DNA of 64,000 nucleotides from Citrus sinensis (taxonomy: Eukaryota > Streptophyta > Magnoliopsida > Sapindales > Rutaceae), in the NCBI RefSeq assembly GCF_022201045.2, contig NC_068564.1:32517001-32581000 (forward strand), read 5' to 3'. The notes below the pieces were generated by a model that was given only the letters and a program-made list of their open reading frames with translations, searched no databases and was not told the origin of the DNA. Positions 1-12,878 of the stretch are shown here, in pieces; the first letter of the stretch is position 1, and every line of letters starts with the position of its first letter. The translations under genes and the position numbers were made by a program.

Positions 1-3000
1 CTGGTCATTGGACACAAATGAAGTGCCATCAAACTGAGCACGGGAATTTGAATTCACAATTTGGGGCTGGGAAGGGTATCTCGTGGCCATATTATCAGCA
101 TAACCTGAACCTAGAAAAATGAAACAGAAAAAGAATGATTATATATACCTATGTAAAGTTCAAGCATCATCGGCTAAAATTCACTTGTACTTCTGTTAGA
201 AAAACAACGGGTCATCATAAAAGTGAAATTTTCTTTGTCAGAATTTAAGACCAGCACAGGGGACTATTTAGACTCTGTTTGCATTTGGGTATTTCGAAGC
301 AGATGTAATTGGTATTTACTATCATTAGTTTCCTATCATCAGGGTAATATGCTATCTGATACTCAGGCAGCCAATGTCTTATCATGTTCAACGCAAGACA
401 AAGACAAGGGCATCTCGACAACTTAGGAAATTAACAAGGGTCTACCTACTTGGGTGTATTATCACTTAATTCTTTTCATGAGTTAGAAAAGGAAAAAAGA
501 AAAAGGCTACCACATAAGCAGATGTAATTGATATTTGATATCATTAGTTTTCCATCATCAGGATAATGCACTATCTGATACTTGGGAAGCCAATGTCTTA
601 TCATGTTCAACGCAAGACAAAGCCAAGGGCATTTCAATAACTTAGGAAATTAACAAGGGTCTAACAACTAGGGTGTATTACCACTAAATTCTGTTCATGA
701 GTTAAAAACAAAATTAATAAACACAAACTACCATCTATTCTACTTGTATCTAAAAATCTCAAATATCACAAACTGCCATGTGTTTAATACTACAGCGTAT
801 GTATGTACACAGACGGTTGAATGAAGGCTTGCAGAGCCAAATTAAGCATAACTCTCAGTGCTTCATTAAATGGCCAAATGTATAGTGTTATTCAATCAAA
901 TGGTATGAAATTAATTATCAAGCAATAAAAAGAGAACTTCAATTAAGAAGAAAAGAAACAGAGGTACGATACATGCAGACAGAAATATTTACCTCCGATG
1001 GGATGACCTGAATGAGCTGAAGATTGCTCAGTAGGAACAGCAGCTGGCAAGCGGGATAGTTGCAACTGATTGTCTAAAGCATTAGAGAAATCTATCTGAC
1101 CTATTTGAGGTTCATTTTTAGATGCATTTGACCTTTTATTTTGCTTTAAGCTCAAAAGTGACTTGCCATCATATTCTACAACTTGATTCCAATTGTCATA
1201 TGCTTTCTTCACCTGTGAATCCACATAAACCTGCAGTACATAATTTATTTCCTTACTGATCAAAACTATTACAATAATCAATCTAAAATACGAATACAGC
1301 AATGAAGACCAATCCAGGGCTGAACAGCACAAAACATAAAGAAAGCTAAAAATTGAATATGGAACTCAACGCACTTGCCTAAAAAATAATCTTCCTGTTA
1401 TGGCATAAAAAGCCTATGAAGATATTACTACTAGCATCATTTGACTAAGATATAAACACACTAGTCCACAAATTTAGTTAAGAAGTCCAGCAACAATTTT
1501 TGTAGAGTAGCATAAATACTACAACAAAGGGAAATGACTTCCAAAGAAAATATGCCAAAAGACGAAAAATAAATGAATACATATAAGTGCAGCAATAACT
1601 TAAATATGGTTCTTCTGACAAAAACGAAAGGCATAGAAGAATCAAGCAAAGCGATATTGCACAAATTGCTGAAGACTAAACTAGTAGTGGATGCCTAATA
1701 TAGAAAGAACCCTGGAGAAAACATAACACAAGTAATATGGCTGAAACAAAAATATATATCAAACCAACCTTCTGGCTCTCTGGAAGAGCATCAGCAGGAA
1801 AATACTGCTCCCCTGAAATTAGACCATTCAACTCATAGATGTTGTTAAAAACAACACCAACATTTCTTGAATCTTCAGGATAATAAACATAAAGCTTCCC
1901 ACTTAGGACACAAGTCTTTGCATGGTCTAAAAGAGCTTCCCACATCTTATTTGACATTCCACTTCCAAGAATCTATGATCAGTAAATAAATGTTAGAACT
2001 TCAGAGAGAGCTACAAAGCATGAACGTTTTATTCAAGAACCAAAAGCTACACTTACACTACGTAGTTTTTGAGGATCCCTCACGACAAGACGAAGAAAGT
2101 CTTCAACTGAGAATATCCCAGCATTGTTTAGCCTCTTGTGGAATGATCCATCCTTGCCAATCTTCTCCAATCTCCATACATCATCATTCAAGGCCGGTGG
2201 ATAGTGTTTCTTGTACACTGTCAAGGAAAAAGGCATGAAAACAGTTTCATGACATATCGTGAAATAAGAATAAGTACAAAACAGAGTATTAACACACATT
2301 CCCCTCTATGATCTTTGACTGTAAAAGCTTCAGTCTTTGCCTCACGAATACGGATGCCCTCACAATATCCTGAGGCAACCTTCAAGCCAAGCCTGAACTT
2401 CCTGCTCCTTATCCAACTTGAATTATCAGTAAAAGTGAGGTCCCCTAACGTTCCTACACCTTCCTTGAGTGTCACTTGCAAATCCCCAGTCAACAATGGC
2501 CTCTTTCCTTCACGCTCTTTTACTACATGGCTTTCAAACTCTTCTTGTGTCCAGCCATCATCATCCTCATTGTTGAAGTCCCCTTCAAGCACAACAATAT
2601 CAAGTTTTACCGAGGCTTCAGGCCCAGAGGTTACAACATGCCCAGTGTTTGCATCAACTAAAACTACATGGATAGCAGCACCCTGCTCGCCCTCTACTTT
2701 TCCTCCGGTAAAGAGGGGAAGAGATAACCTTGACCTAAAGTACAGCTGCAAATTCCGTCCATCAGGACCCTCAATTCGTTTTGGAGAAGCCCTGGAAATA
2801 AGTATTAGATTAATAAACTCACAAACAGGTTTAGTCAATCATGAGAAGAATGTATCAAAAGACCCAGTTGTGAAAGCAACATATATGCTTTATTGAAGCA
2901 AAGAGAAAATCAAATCAGAGGCACTGAAGTGAGAGAAGCGGGACATTAAGACTGAATAACAACCACATCCCAATCCAGTATTACTAACCATATCTGATAT

Positions 3001-3995
3001 AAATTCTTTTTCTTTAAATGAGCAAAGAGAAAACCAAATCAGGGGCACTGAAGTGAGAGATGCGAGACATTAAGACTGAATAGCAACCACATCCTAATCC
3101 AGTATTACTAATCATATCTGATATAAATTCTTTCAATATAATTAAAGTGAAAATGAACATGACTTAATGTTCCAACACAATGTCAACAGGAAAAATTCAC
3201 AAATAATTAAAACTAATTTTGATAAGCCAACAACTGTCGCATATGATATGATCATGAATATCTTACCGTCCATTATTGAGCCTTGCAGGACCTAACTTTG
3301 CCAGAGCGCGTTCCACTTCCTCACTTACCTGTTAAACATAAATAAATATAAGAAAAAGTACAAGATTTTGCAAAAATAAATTTAAAAGAGAAAGAAGTAA
3401 GAAAAAAGAAGAGACAGTGTATCAAAAAAATAAGAAGTCTATCTTACAACTCTTCGGAGAATGGGTTCCAATGAAGAGCAGAGCTTCTGCAAACTGTCCA
3501 CCTTCAAAGCTTCTACAATGACGCTGCATCATAAACATAACTTATTAATATAATATCAAATAATAGTATTTAACATATCATCAAAAGGCAAACAAGAAAG
3601 TGAAAATAAAAATCGCCTACATAAAATGCATACAAAAAGTTCTAGGCAAGTCATAATGAAGCTTGACCTGTCGCTGGACTCACCATTTAACCACTGATTA
3701 TCAGCTAACATTTTTTTGCTAAAATATTATTTTATAAATAATTATACAACTACAGCTGTAAAGCTTATCACAAAAATTATTAGAAATTAACAACAAAGTA
3801 ACCAATTTAACAAACACAATAACAAACCAAACATTTAAAAAAAAAAAAAGAATTTACTGTTTTTAAAACAAACAAAAATTACCTGGCGAGAGCTGGGCGT
3901 TTTCGCTCAGGCTGCTCGTCTTCATTACTCTCTAAGCTCCTCTTCCCTCTACTCATACTACTGGTCCTCTCCATATACCTCGTTTGCCTCTGCAT
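1..3995 (-). CDS. CBP60B: Calmodulin-binding protein 60 (CBP60B-like), 3' partial
   Basis: Plant CBP60 transcription regulator; family members bind calmodulin and DNA in the nucleus and control immunity and growth genes. Exons on the minus strand: 3883-3995, 3448-3523, 3267-3328, 2298-2791, 2057-2217, 1769-1972, 993-1230 and 1-110 (continues out of the window); all phases join cleanly. The start [11 protein letters not shown] is the usual CBP60 N-terminus, followed by a basic [10 protein letters not shown] patch. Exons 2-3 encode the conserved helical [15 protein letters not shown] and [14 protein letters not shown] segments. Exon 4 carries the conserved core ([27 protein letters not shown]). 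Exons 5-7 give [39 protein letters not shown] and [16 protein letters not shown]. The C-terminal region, where calmodulin binding lies in group members, is outside the window. The exon-4 donor (GAAT|GTGTGT) is weak. Family assignment is secure; the b-type call rests on similarity and gene order. Confidence 0.93.
298..712. repeat. Imperfect 219-bp tandem duplication in CBP60 last visible intron
   Basis: Two copies, starting at 298 and 517 (offset 219 bp), both begin AGCAGATGTAATTG and share long stretches such as AATGTCTTATCATGTTCAAC. They differ by scattered substitutions, so the duplication is not very recent. It lies wholly in the intron 111-992. Confidence 0.85.
2897..3134. repeat. 124-bp tandem duplication in CBP60 intron 3
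   Basis: Copies at 2897-3010 and 3021-3134 both begin AGCAAAGAGAAAA and end TCTGATATAAATTCTTT, with few mismatches. The repeat lies in the intron 2792-3266 and changes no exon. Confidence 0.85.
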
Positions 3996-5680
3996 TCTCA
4001 GATCTAAACAAACCCCCAAAATAAACCCTAATTTCACGCACACAAACAGACACTCGTCAATTCAACTCATATTAAGCACAGATTTCTCAAATTCAAATAA
4101 AAATAAAGCATTTCCACACAATTAAAACCCTAATCCCTCGTTTAGCTGCCGAGAAATTGGCGGAATGTGAAAAGCAAACTTAGAAATTTACTATAAAGGT
4201 AAAGTTGCAGCGTTAGTTTAGAAATTTTCTCGGTGGCCAAACAGAGGGAGAGAAAGTGAAGGAAAGTGAGGGAAGAGAAAAGAAAAGAGACCTGCTAGTT
4301 ATTTATTTAAATTTTTTCTTTTTTTCTTGCTGGTTCGAAGAGAGAAGAAAGTCGAAAACAGCAGCTAATGGGATGTTTTTGTAGAGTGATGATTACTGAC
4401 TCGTCTCGCACGCTTTTTGGTTGAAGTCTACTCTGGCGACTATTGGCTGAAAGATAGATCTTAATCAGCTGCTTCGCGGTCCACGTTTGAACCATCAAGA
4501 TGTTGACAATTGTGTCAAATAACTGTTTGTCTGAGTTTTGATTAAAGGTATATACCGACTACCGTGAGCTTTTTATCAGCAAATACTTTCTTGGCAGATT
4601 CAGGATTGGATATCTGCATAGGATCGTCCGGCCGAGGAGAGTAAAGCAATCTTGACCGTACATCTCAACTGGTTTGGAGATAACTTATGACACTTTCCAC
4701 GTCACTGTTAGTATTTGCGTCATATTTTTTAGTAGACACACGTCACCACTCACTCGCCTATTTGTAAATTTTTTTTTGTCAGCTTACCACCCGGAAATTA
4801 AAATCCTATTAGTTTTTTTTTCATTTTACAGCGAAATCCTTAATTTTTAACTTAATGTAGGAGTAGACACATAATGTTTCAAAACAAACAAACACACCTC
4901 ATTTCTAGCAAAGCTCCCATCGTATAAGCAGGTTTCAACATGACGGTGTTTTTGCCATGTTCTGTATTATACTAATCACTAATCAGCCGGCCGCACAAAT
5001 AAGTGTTAAATAATTTCAATCATATACACTATTAACAAGAGAACTGTTGTCAAAATTGGATCATTATTTTTTTAAGTAAATTTCATACTAGGACGATCGT
5101 AAATTGATTATCTTTAAATTATTTTCTTACTTTTTATAACCTTAAGTTACCTAAGAAAAAATAGAATAAATTGATGAACTTTTTTTTATCTTCTTAAGTT
5201 AAGATTTTTAAAAAGTAAATGAAGTGATTTAAAGATGACAAATTTATAAAAAAATAATAAGTTGAAACTAACCTTTACTCTGTTGACATGGAATAGCAAA
5301 AAGTTGCTTTTAGTCCCATTATACAGGCTTTATTGATTTATACCTTTCAACTAACCAACTTGTTCAAGAGTTGAAAATAGATCAATGAAGATGTACTTCT
5401 CTCAACAACACAATTATCATAAGCTTAAATTATTTCCCAAAAAGCAAACATGCATAGTGCCAAAACTGCAAATTGACCGTACTCTTGGTTCAGAATAGGG
5501 AAGGGTTGTTTCGATCCAGAGAAAATCAGAGCTGAAAACCATGAAGTGGCAAGATTCAAGAATCGGGTACAGTGAAACACTTGATGCAAAGATCTGTAAA
5601 ACATATAAAATCAAGTTGACATTTAAAAAGCTATAGACCAATGGCTTCCAGACATTATTATAGTAAAGAATCATTACTAC
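3996..5680. other. Intergenic: CBP60 leader and promoter, BIO3-BIO1 3' flank
   Basis: No gene seen. 3996-4300 is the presumed CBP60 leader (read on the minus strand), including a CT-rich stretch opposite the GA-rich 4246-4290. The rest is AT-rich. The last few hundred bases (about 5400-5680) should hold the 3' UTR of BIO3-BIO1. Confidence 0.6.
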
Positions 5681-8600
5681 CTAGCAAGACTTCAATTTCT
5701 CTTCAACTTTGTCAAACTCTTCAAGTCTTTGGTATAGCTTGAGAAGTAGTTGGCTGCAGACCTCAGGAGAACTGCAGGGTCCACACATGAGGTATATAAC
5801 ATTACCAAGAGGCCTCATGTAAACACCATCTTCACGGAGCTTCTTAAGAAGAGAAGCTGCATATAGTGATCCGTACCTGAAAAATAGATAACATTGTTCA
5901 AAAGATGACATTAACAACCAGATTACGGAATTAGTACCAGCATAAATGGATATCACACTGCTTTTATCAATAATCAGAAGTTGTAATAAAGGAACCGGAC
6001 AACAAAACAACATGACCTATTATTCCTGAATATTGGTTGCAAATCTTGGCTTATATAATCTAACTGGATGCGCTGTCAGCAATAATCAACCAATATGGTC
6101 CAGAACATAGGATTGTAACATGTAAAAGGTGCATAACAAGCAAAAATATTTGCAGTAATCTTCCGATTTCTGGTTGCTACTTGGAAAAAAAATGTCACCT
6201 ACCTTTCGGATCGGGGAATGTTAATGAAGTGAGGGTTAAGTAATCATGGATGCATTCCAGTTGTCAGAAAATTATATAAAAACAACTCAATGAGACAATA
6301 CCCAGCATTACAGCCTGCTGCTTGTAGCTCTATGGCACAGAGAGTCCCTAATGCAACCACTCTTTGGACAGTACGATGTGATGAGATCTGTTGTATCAGC
6401 TCCAAATCCCATAACTGCAAGCATTTAAATGCAAACGACCCAGGAGATCATTAGATCACACTAACCACTTACTTTATCATCAAAAAGAGTAGCAGCATGG
6501 ACTAAATTTTTCACTACATAGATTGGCGTGCAATGATTGATATCTACTTTTGCGATATAGAACTAATCATGCCAAAATGAACATCTATGTCAAGACTATC
6601 AATATGTAATCTAAAATGGAAAAACAACCAATTGCCTTTGTTGGCCGCATGTGAAAGATGGTAGAACTAGTATAACAAGGGAAGAATAGAAACAAATAAA
6701 TATTTCACTTACTTCCCTAAGGAAGAATAGAAACAAATAAATATTTCACTTACTTCCCTAAGTAATCTTCGTTCAGGAATTATGTTATGGTTTGTCTGAG
6801 GATCTTTGAACCATTTTATGGATTTAGCAGCTGCTGCACACCCCAAAGCATGTGCAGAATATGAGTGCCCATGCAGAAGGGCCTTCAGCTACAAAAACAA
6901 CCACATAGATGAACTGCATTACATATACCATTTTTTTTTTTGGGGGGGGGGGGGGGTGTCTGAGGACAACAAGATAGGCAAAATATCATAAATAACAAAG
7001 TGCTGTTTGGAAAGCGCAGCTGACATAAACCAAAAATCATTTGTTGAAAACTGGGACAATATTATATATCCAAGTTTCAAAGCAAGGAAGCAAATTGGAC
7101 ATTCTTGAATTGTTTTTCAAATATCATTTATTATGACATTAAATTCGAAACTTCTGCTGACAATTTACGGTGTTAAGATCATCAAAAACTTGAAAAGAAT
7201 ATTCCAATATTAGTCATATCCAATTAAAACTTTTTCAAATTGTGATTACTTGATTCAGCATTCAACCTAACTGCAATACTTCTAGAAATGGACTGTGCAG
7301 CCAGTAAACTTTTTAAATTAAATGTACATCACCCAAAACAGGATGATGATGATGATAAAAAGAGCCAGACATTGATAATGTAACATCACAGAGGTGGCTA
7401 AAAGATCAATCAAATTTTAAACCTTAAAATTTAAAAAAAAAATGAATTATACACACTTAAATTGCCTGATATTAAGACTGAGTTAAATGACAACTCCTCC
7501 CACATTTAACTCCCAAAACTTGATTTTCATTCTCTTTTCTGAGAAAAAAAAGGAAGACCAGTGTTAAATATTGTCCTATTTTTCATCTTTCATACAAATC
7601 AATCAACAGAATATACTACCTTTGAATCTCCTACAAATGAATCAAAAACGGCATTTGTGGCCAGTGTGGCAGCCAAAGGTATAACCCCACCAGTCAATAG
7701 CTTCCCATAGCATGCTATATCTGGTACACAACCAAGTAGATCTGCTGTAGTCTGTAAAGAATAAAAAGCATCCAGCAATCTTATCATTATCTAATTACGT
7801 AGACAAGAAAGAGAAGAAGCACAATGAATGAGAATGAGTCATGACATGCAATCAACAGCAACAGACCTCTACTCCCAATCGCCAGAAACCTGTAAAAACT
7901 TCATCAAAGATAACTGGAATTTTACGATTCTGACATTCTTTGACAAGTATCCGCTGAAAAAGCGGATCAACCATGTGCATTCCTCCAGCAGCATGTACAA
8001 CTGTTGAACAGTGTCCAACCACTAAATTATATAATAAAACTGAATTGAAAGCAATTACCTAAGGAAAGCAATTAATTTGTGGATAGGGATTCAAATAGGA
8101 GGGGCTTAAGGGTCAGACTTGTGCTCCTCATTCACTAATTTATGTTCAAATATTTGAATATAATATGCCATCTATCGGCCTTAAATACAACACAGTTTAA
8201 GCATACCACTTATGTCTATCACCATAAGAATTAAAATTAAACTTTAGAAGCAGTGGAAAATGAAACACCATAGTGTGATATAATGTTTAACTTGCCTGGT
8301 TCTATTATCAAAGCTCCAATACAACCAGATACTTTTAATCCTGGATTTTGCAATAAATTCTGTGATATGTATGATGAATAAATTGAAGCAAGGTCTGAAC
8401 TGTCCCTTTCCTCGTAAAAAATTTCATCACGAGAGCAAAAGGCTGTGGGATTTCAAACAAATGCAATACATGTCAGAAGATGATACCTTTAAGTGCGGTA
8501 GAGAATAACAGTAGATTGTGGACAGGGGAACCAAAGAGGAAGATAGGGAGGAGAATAAGTCCACTTACTTATGTCTTTATGTTCTACAATTTTGGAATAC

Positions 8601-11600
8601 AGCCATTCAGGTAAGGAAAGAATCCATTTGCTGTTGTACATGAAAACTGTAGGAGGGTCCAGAAAAAGGCCTCTTCCAGAGTACCTGTATAAGTTCAGAA
8701 ATCCATAATCCATAATTAATTCATCAAGTAATATCAAAAGAGATCAGATGAAATTTATGGCAATGGAGATTTAAATTCCCAGATAAGACAGCCATCATGA
8801 TTATGAGTGAATTTGGAATAGCTAATTAGCTATCGGAAACAGTAGAAGAGATTTGAAACAACTAAGGTTCAACCTGAGTGCTTAGTAGATTATCGAAAGT
8901 CACTTTTTGAAAAAATAACCAAACATATTTCAAAAGCAGGAAAGGGGCTGCCTTTCAATTGATTGTTCTATGAATTTATCTCTTTCAAGAAAAAGAACTG
9001 CAGATTCCACAGAGAACATCAAAAGTTTGGATAACTAATAAGACAATGCTCCCACATTACCAGATGACCACTTGATAACAAAGCTGTATGATTACAGTTT
9101 GAAGGCTCATGAAAACAGAACACATTTAAACATCTATTAATAAGTAGATTATTTTTGTCAGTCTGAAATCGAGATAAAACATTAAGATGAAGACTTATCT
9201 TCAAAAAGTCAACAATTTTTAATGTGTAAATGATAATTTTCCTGAATCTTTATAGGGACAAAACATCTGTACCATGGTTGCTGCAGAAACCCGGTGTAAG
9301 GTGATGGTGCTTGAGCTTCCATGGCACCCAAAGTATCACCATGATATGATCCTTTAAGTGCTAGGACCTGGAAGAAAATTAATTGAAATAAATTGATACA
9401 CCAACTTAAAATTACTCCACAGAAGATCACGCTTTCTACTACTAAACCATGTTGCACAAGGTATGGAGTCAAAAGGCAAATGTAAAAAGGAAAAAAGAGC
9501 ACCACCTTAAGCTCAATACACTTTTCAGTAGTGTCCTTCCCAAGAAAATCTACAAGAACTTCATGATCAAAAGAAAATTTCCGAAATGCCATCTTGAGAG
9601 CAATTTCAATAGCCGTAGATCCATTATCTGAAAAATATGCTCGAGAAGCCCAGCCTGCACAAATATTTATACAGAGTCTAATTAAAGACTATGTGCGGGA
9701 CAAAATGTAACTCAGTTTCTGAAATATAACCCTTGCAAGAATTTCAAAAGCTGCACTTGCTTCGATTAAAAAGAAAACAAATTAAAATGGGAAAACTAAA
9801 ACAATCACAGGATCACTTGAAGAATAAAACCAATGCACTTATGAACTTAACCAGGAGAAATGTGCAGAAAAGAAACTAGCAGAAAGAAGAGCATGCTCTC
9901 AACAAAAGACCAAAACTTTTAATCCAACTTCCATCATTGATGATATCTTTGACTGATCCTTAAAATTAAAGAGATTAATAGTTAAAGAAGAGAATTGAAT
10001 GAGGATTAATAAATTACATGAAAGTGCCTTAATAGACTGGAATAACATCATTTTAAATAAAGTTGATTCTCCAGATTGATGGTGAATGAAAAATTACTAA
10101 CCTTTCCCAACACCCTGAAGTAAAAGCTCTGCGCATTCTAAGGCTGGCTCATAAACATTCTCAGGAAACATGACGTGCCCAAATCTTGCAGCAGTATAAC
10201 CCATATCTCTTGCAAGCTCAATCTGAAACCACCTAAACATATAGCTAGATTAAGAAAACTTTCAGAGACATGATCACCACAAAGCAGAAAAAGCAAGTTG
10301 AAATTTATGTCGGCTTTAAGGAATCAGGCTAAACAGATGAAAAAGAATGAGAGAATGCTTGGCACAGAGTGCTCACTTGATGAATAGAAAATTTGTCTCA
10401 GTTGCAAAAGAAAAACCATCTCAAAATCAGAGACCAAGTTGACACATTCTAGGTGCCTAAATTTTCACCAACTTTTTATGTATTGTTTCTCTAAATGTAT
10501 TGAAGAACAAGTTTCATTTTTCTCAGTAAAATTTGGCTTCCTCTTTTTCTCTCCTTTCATAAATATATAAATCTTCACTTATGTCTTTCAGAACCCAGAT
10601 TGATTATTAAAGTAATGAAATCCCTTCTCCTCTAGTTCTTTTGTCTCTCTCGTTCCTCTCTTTTCTTCCTCCTCCTTTTTCCCTCTTTCCGCTTCTTAGT
10701 CATCACAACTATATGGAGTTCTTTTTTTTTTTTTTTTTTTTTTTGGAGCTATCACTCTGGCAGTGACCCATCCTAAATTCATTAGTGAAAACATATCAAG
10801 AGTAAAGGAACAGCATTTCTAGCAGCCGAGAAATTTTGGTTAAAAAAAATTACAATTATGAGATATTTTCTAAATCTATTTATCGATCACCCATGGAACA
10901 TCAAACATAGCAATCCAAAATTTGCAAAAAGTGCATATTATATATGCATAAAATGACCTGTAAGGTAGCATCTGGTCCTTGAGTCCACCAACTAGCACAT
11001 GCATCAAACTGTTGACCAATGAATTTATTTTTCTGGTCCTGCAAGATAAATTAAAACAAAGACCCAAGGCATGTCAGATAAATACCATTTTCACATCATA
11101 ATTTCCCAATCAACATCTCAAACAAAGATTTGGCAGCTTGACAGTAAATTATCACGAAAAGTGAATTAAATGTTATGAGATTCAGTAGATTAACCCATAT
11201 CTTAGCTGATACAAATTAAAAAAACTCATAAACACGAAAAGGAGTAACAAGGAATAATAAAATTGGGAAAGTTAAACAAACAAATAAAGAAATAAAGTTT
11301 AAAAGATAAGAAATGCATTTGCATCTCTCAGTAAATAACCTGGTAGACGGAAAAGTTTTCTCCACAGCGTGAATCAATTACTGTAACAGCTTCCTCTGGT
11401 ACAAGTTTGTGCTGAGTAAACGGCCACCAGAAGAGCTCCCCTGCCCTTTTTGGCATGTCACACAGTCTCTGTATTCTTTCAGAATAAGCCAATAACATTA
11501 TGTTCTTCAGAGAATCAAAGACATTGTGAGATTCATCAAACCATTCCATCAGGTCATTTGATGAATCTTGTGGCAGAGGTGGCAGCACAAGCACAGGCAC

Positions 11601-12878
11601 TCTGTAAAAGAGAAAAGACAAATATGTAAATGCGAAAAAAAAATATATATTAATGTAACATTTGTGTGAGAACAAGAAAAGAATATATGCTAGAAGCTTA
11701 CAGGTAGCAGAGGCACTCACATAGTCACACGTATGCAAGCGTGCACACACAAAACTCATAACTAATTAATCATCAGGAGTACAACATGCACCAAATTATT
11801 TCAAAATGATTTATACATCTTATCATGGAAAAGAGGAATAGGATCCACGTCCCAGGGAAGAGGAAAGTAACCTAAATTACCTATTTCGCAAATATGACAT
11901 CAATGGCACCTCATTAGCAAGGCCATGGTCTTCAAAAACAACAGCAACAACGTCATAACCTCGAAGCTTTAAACTCTCATAAGCTGAAATCGTGCCAGAA
12001 ATCCCACCTAGCCGCCCATCTCCAACAAGAATACTAGGCAACCGGAAAGGCCTGCCAACATAAACCCCTACAATCATCTTTTTGAGCCATTAATCAATGC
12101 ATTGATACCATTCACTTCAAAGTCATAAATTCACTTGCCTATACAAATCACACTGAAGAGAGCCGGAAGGTCCAGGACTGGCAACTCCACCAGCAGTTTC
12201 AACAATACACAAAATCTCCATTTTACCCCTCTCACTCTCACTCTCACTCTCCAAGCCATCTCTCAAACATTTTCCCAAAGTTTCAATCACCTTAGAATCT
12301 CCTACGATTCCTCCACTCTCCCTTTCAGCTGCCAAATGCGGCGACACAGCCTCCTCCCACGCAAACAAAGTCTTACAAACCAGTTCCGAAACCGAACTAT
12401 CCTCCTCGCCCGAAATTCGATTCTCTTCGCGGAAATTCAAATCGTACATTTCTGAATTGAATTTCTGGGGCTGAAATGGGAGGTCCCTAGAGGAGAGGAA
12501 AGATTTTGCGGCGAATAAGGAGGAAAAGAGGATTGAATTGGAGAGGATGAGGGAGGAAGGGAAGTTGCGGCGGAGGGAGAGGGAGGGGAGTTTGGTGAAG
12601 AGGAAGCGGGAGTCGGAGTCGTGAGGGTACCCGGTTTGGATTGGTTTGAGATAGACGAACTTTTTATTTGCAGAGGAGGTAGGGGAGAGGAGGAAAGAAG
12701 AGGAGAGGCCAGCGGAGACTAGGGTTTTGCCTAGAGAGGTGTTGGCGGACCAAATTTGGAACGTGGGATGAGAGAGCGGGAGATCGAGTGGCTGCGGATG
12801 AAATGTCGAGTGGTGGAAGAGACGGAGGAGTATACGACGGTGGTGGTCCGGGTAGTGGTGGCGTCGGAGGCGAAGCAT
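5681..12878 (-). CDS. BIO3-BIO1: Bifunctional dethiobiotin synthetase / DAPA aminotransferase
   Basis: Biotin synthesis, mitochondrial in Arabidopsis: the C-terminal domain converts KAPA to DAPA (PLP aminotransferase) and the N-terminal domain closes DAPA to dethiobiotin with ATP and CO2. Fourteen exons: 12139-12878, 11881-12051, 11340-11601, 10958-11038, 10102-10222, 9506-9654, 9273-9367, 8569-8684, 8296-8442, 7867-8000, 7620-7751, 6754-6888, 6302-6414, 5681-5876. They sum to 2592 nt, or 863 aa, close to the plant fusion length. The N-terminus is rich in Arg, His and Leu with no acid until D11, like a mitochondrial presequence. The DTBS P-loop is SANTSLGKT (44-52), with LVGDGRLGGISGT downstream. 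The aminotransferase domain shows WWPFTQHK, FSDNGSTAIEIALKM, GSYHGDTLGAMEAQ and VIFDEVFTGFWRLG; the PLP lysine is K689 in GKLLTGG. A CT microsatellite encodes ESESESE in the DTBS part. Introns 1 and 9 use GC donors. Intron 12 begins in a duplicated donor. Confidence 0.97.
6680..6761. repeat. Perfect 41-bp tandem duplication spanning a splice donor
   Basis: Two identical 41-bp units, 6680-6720 and 6721-6761. The second covers the last 8 nt of BIO3-BIO1 exon 12 and its donor (minus strand GGGAA|GTAAGT). The first therefore carries an identical second donor 41 nt inside the intron. Confidence 0.95.
6931..6956. repeat. T11-G15 homopolymer junction in BIO3-BIO1 intron 11
   Basis: Eleven T then fifteen G on the plus strand; the transcript (minus) reads C15-A11. 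It sits about 45 nt upstream of the exon-12 acceptor at 6889-6890. Length in such runs is prone to sequencing error. Confidence 0.9.
8001..8295 (-). other. GC-AG intron 9 of BIO3-BIO1
   Basis: Exon 9 ends CCAG and the intron begins GCAAGT on the minus strand. The acceptor is CAACAG before TTGTACATG. Joining gives IIEPVVHAAGG, the family sequence, in frame. No GT donor nearby keeps the frame. Confidence 0.88.
12052..12138 (-). other. GC-AG intron 1 of BIO3-BIO1
   Basis: Exon 1 ends TTGTATAG with donor GCAAGT (minus strand); the acceptor is TTGGCAG before GCCTTTCC. Joining gives CDLYRPFRLPSILVGDGR, matching plant DTBS. The donor otherwise has perfect +3 to +6 consensus, as is usual for GC introns. 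Confidence 0.88.
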
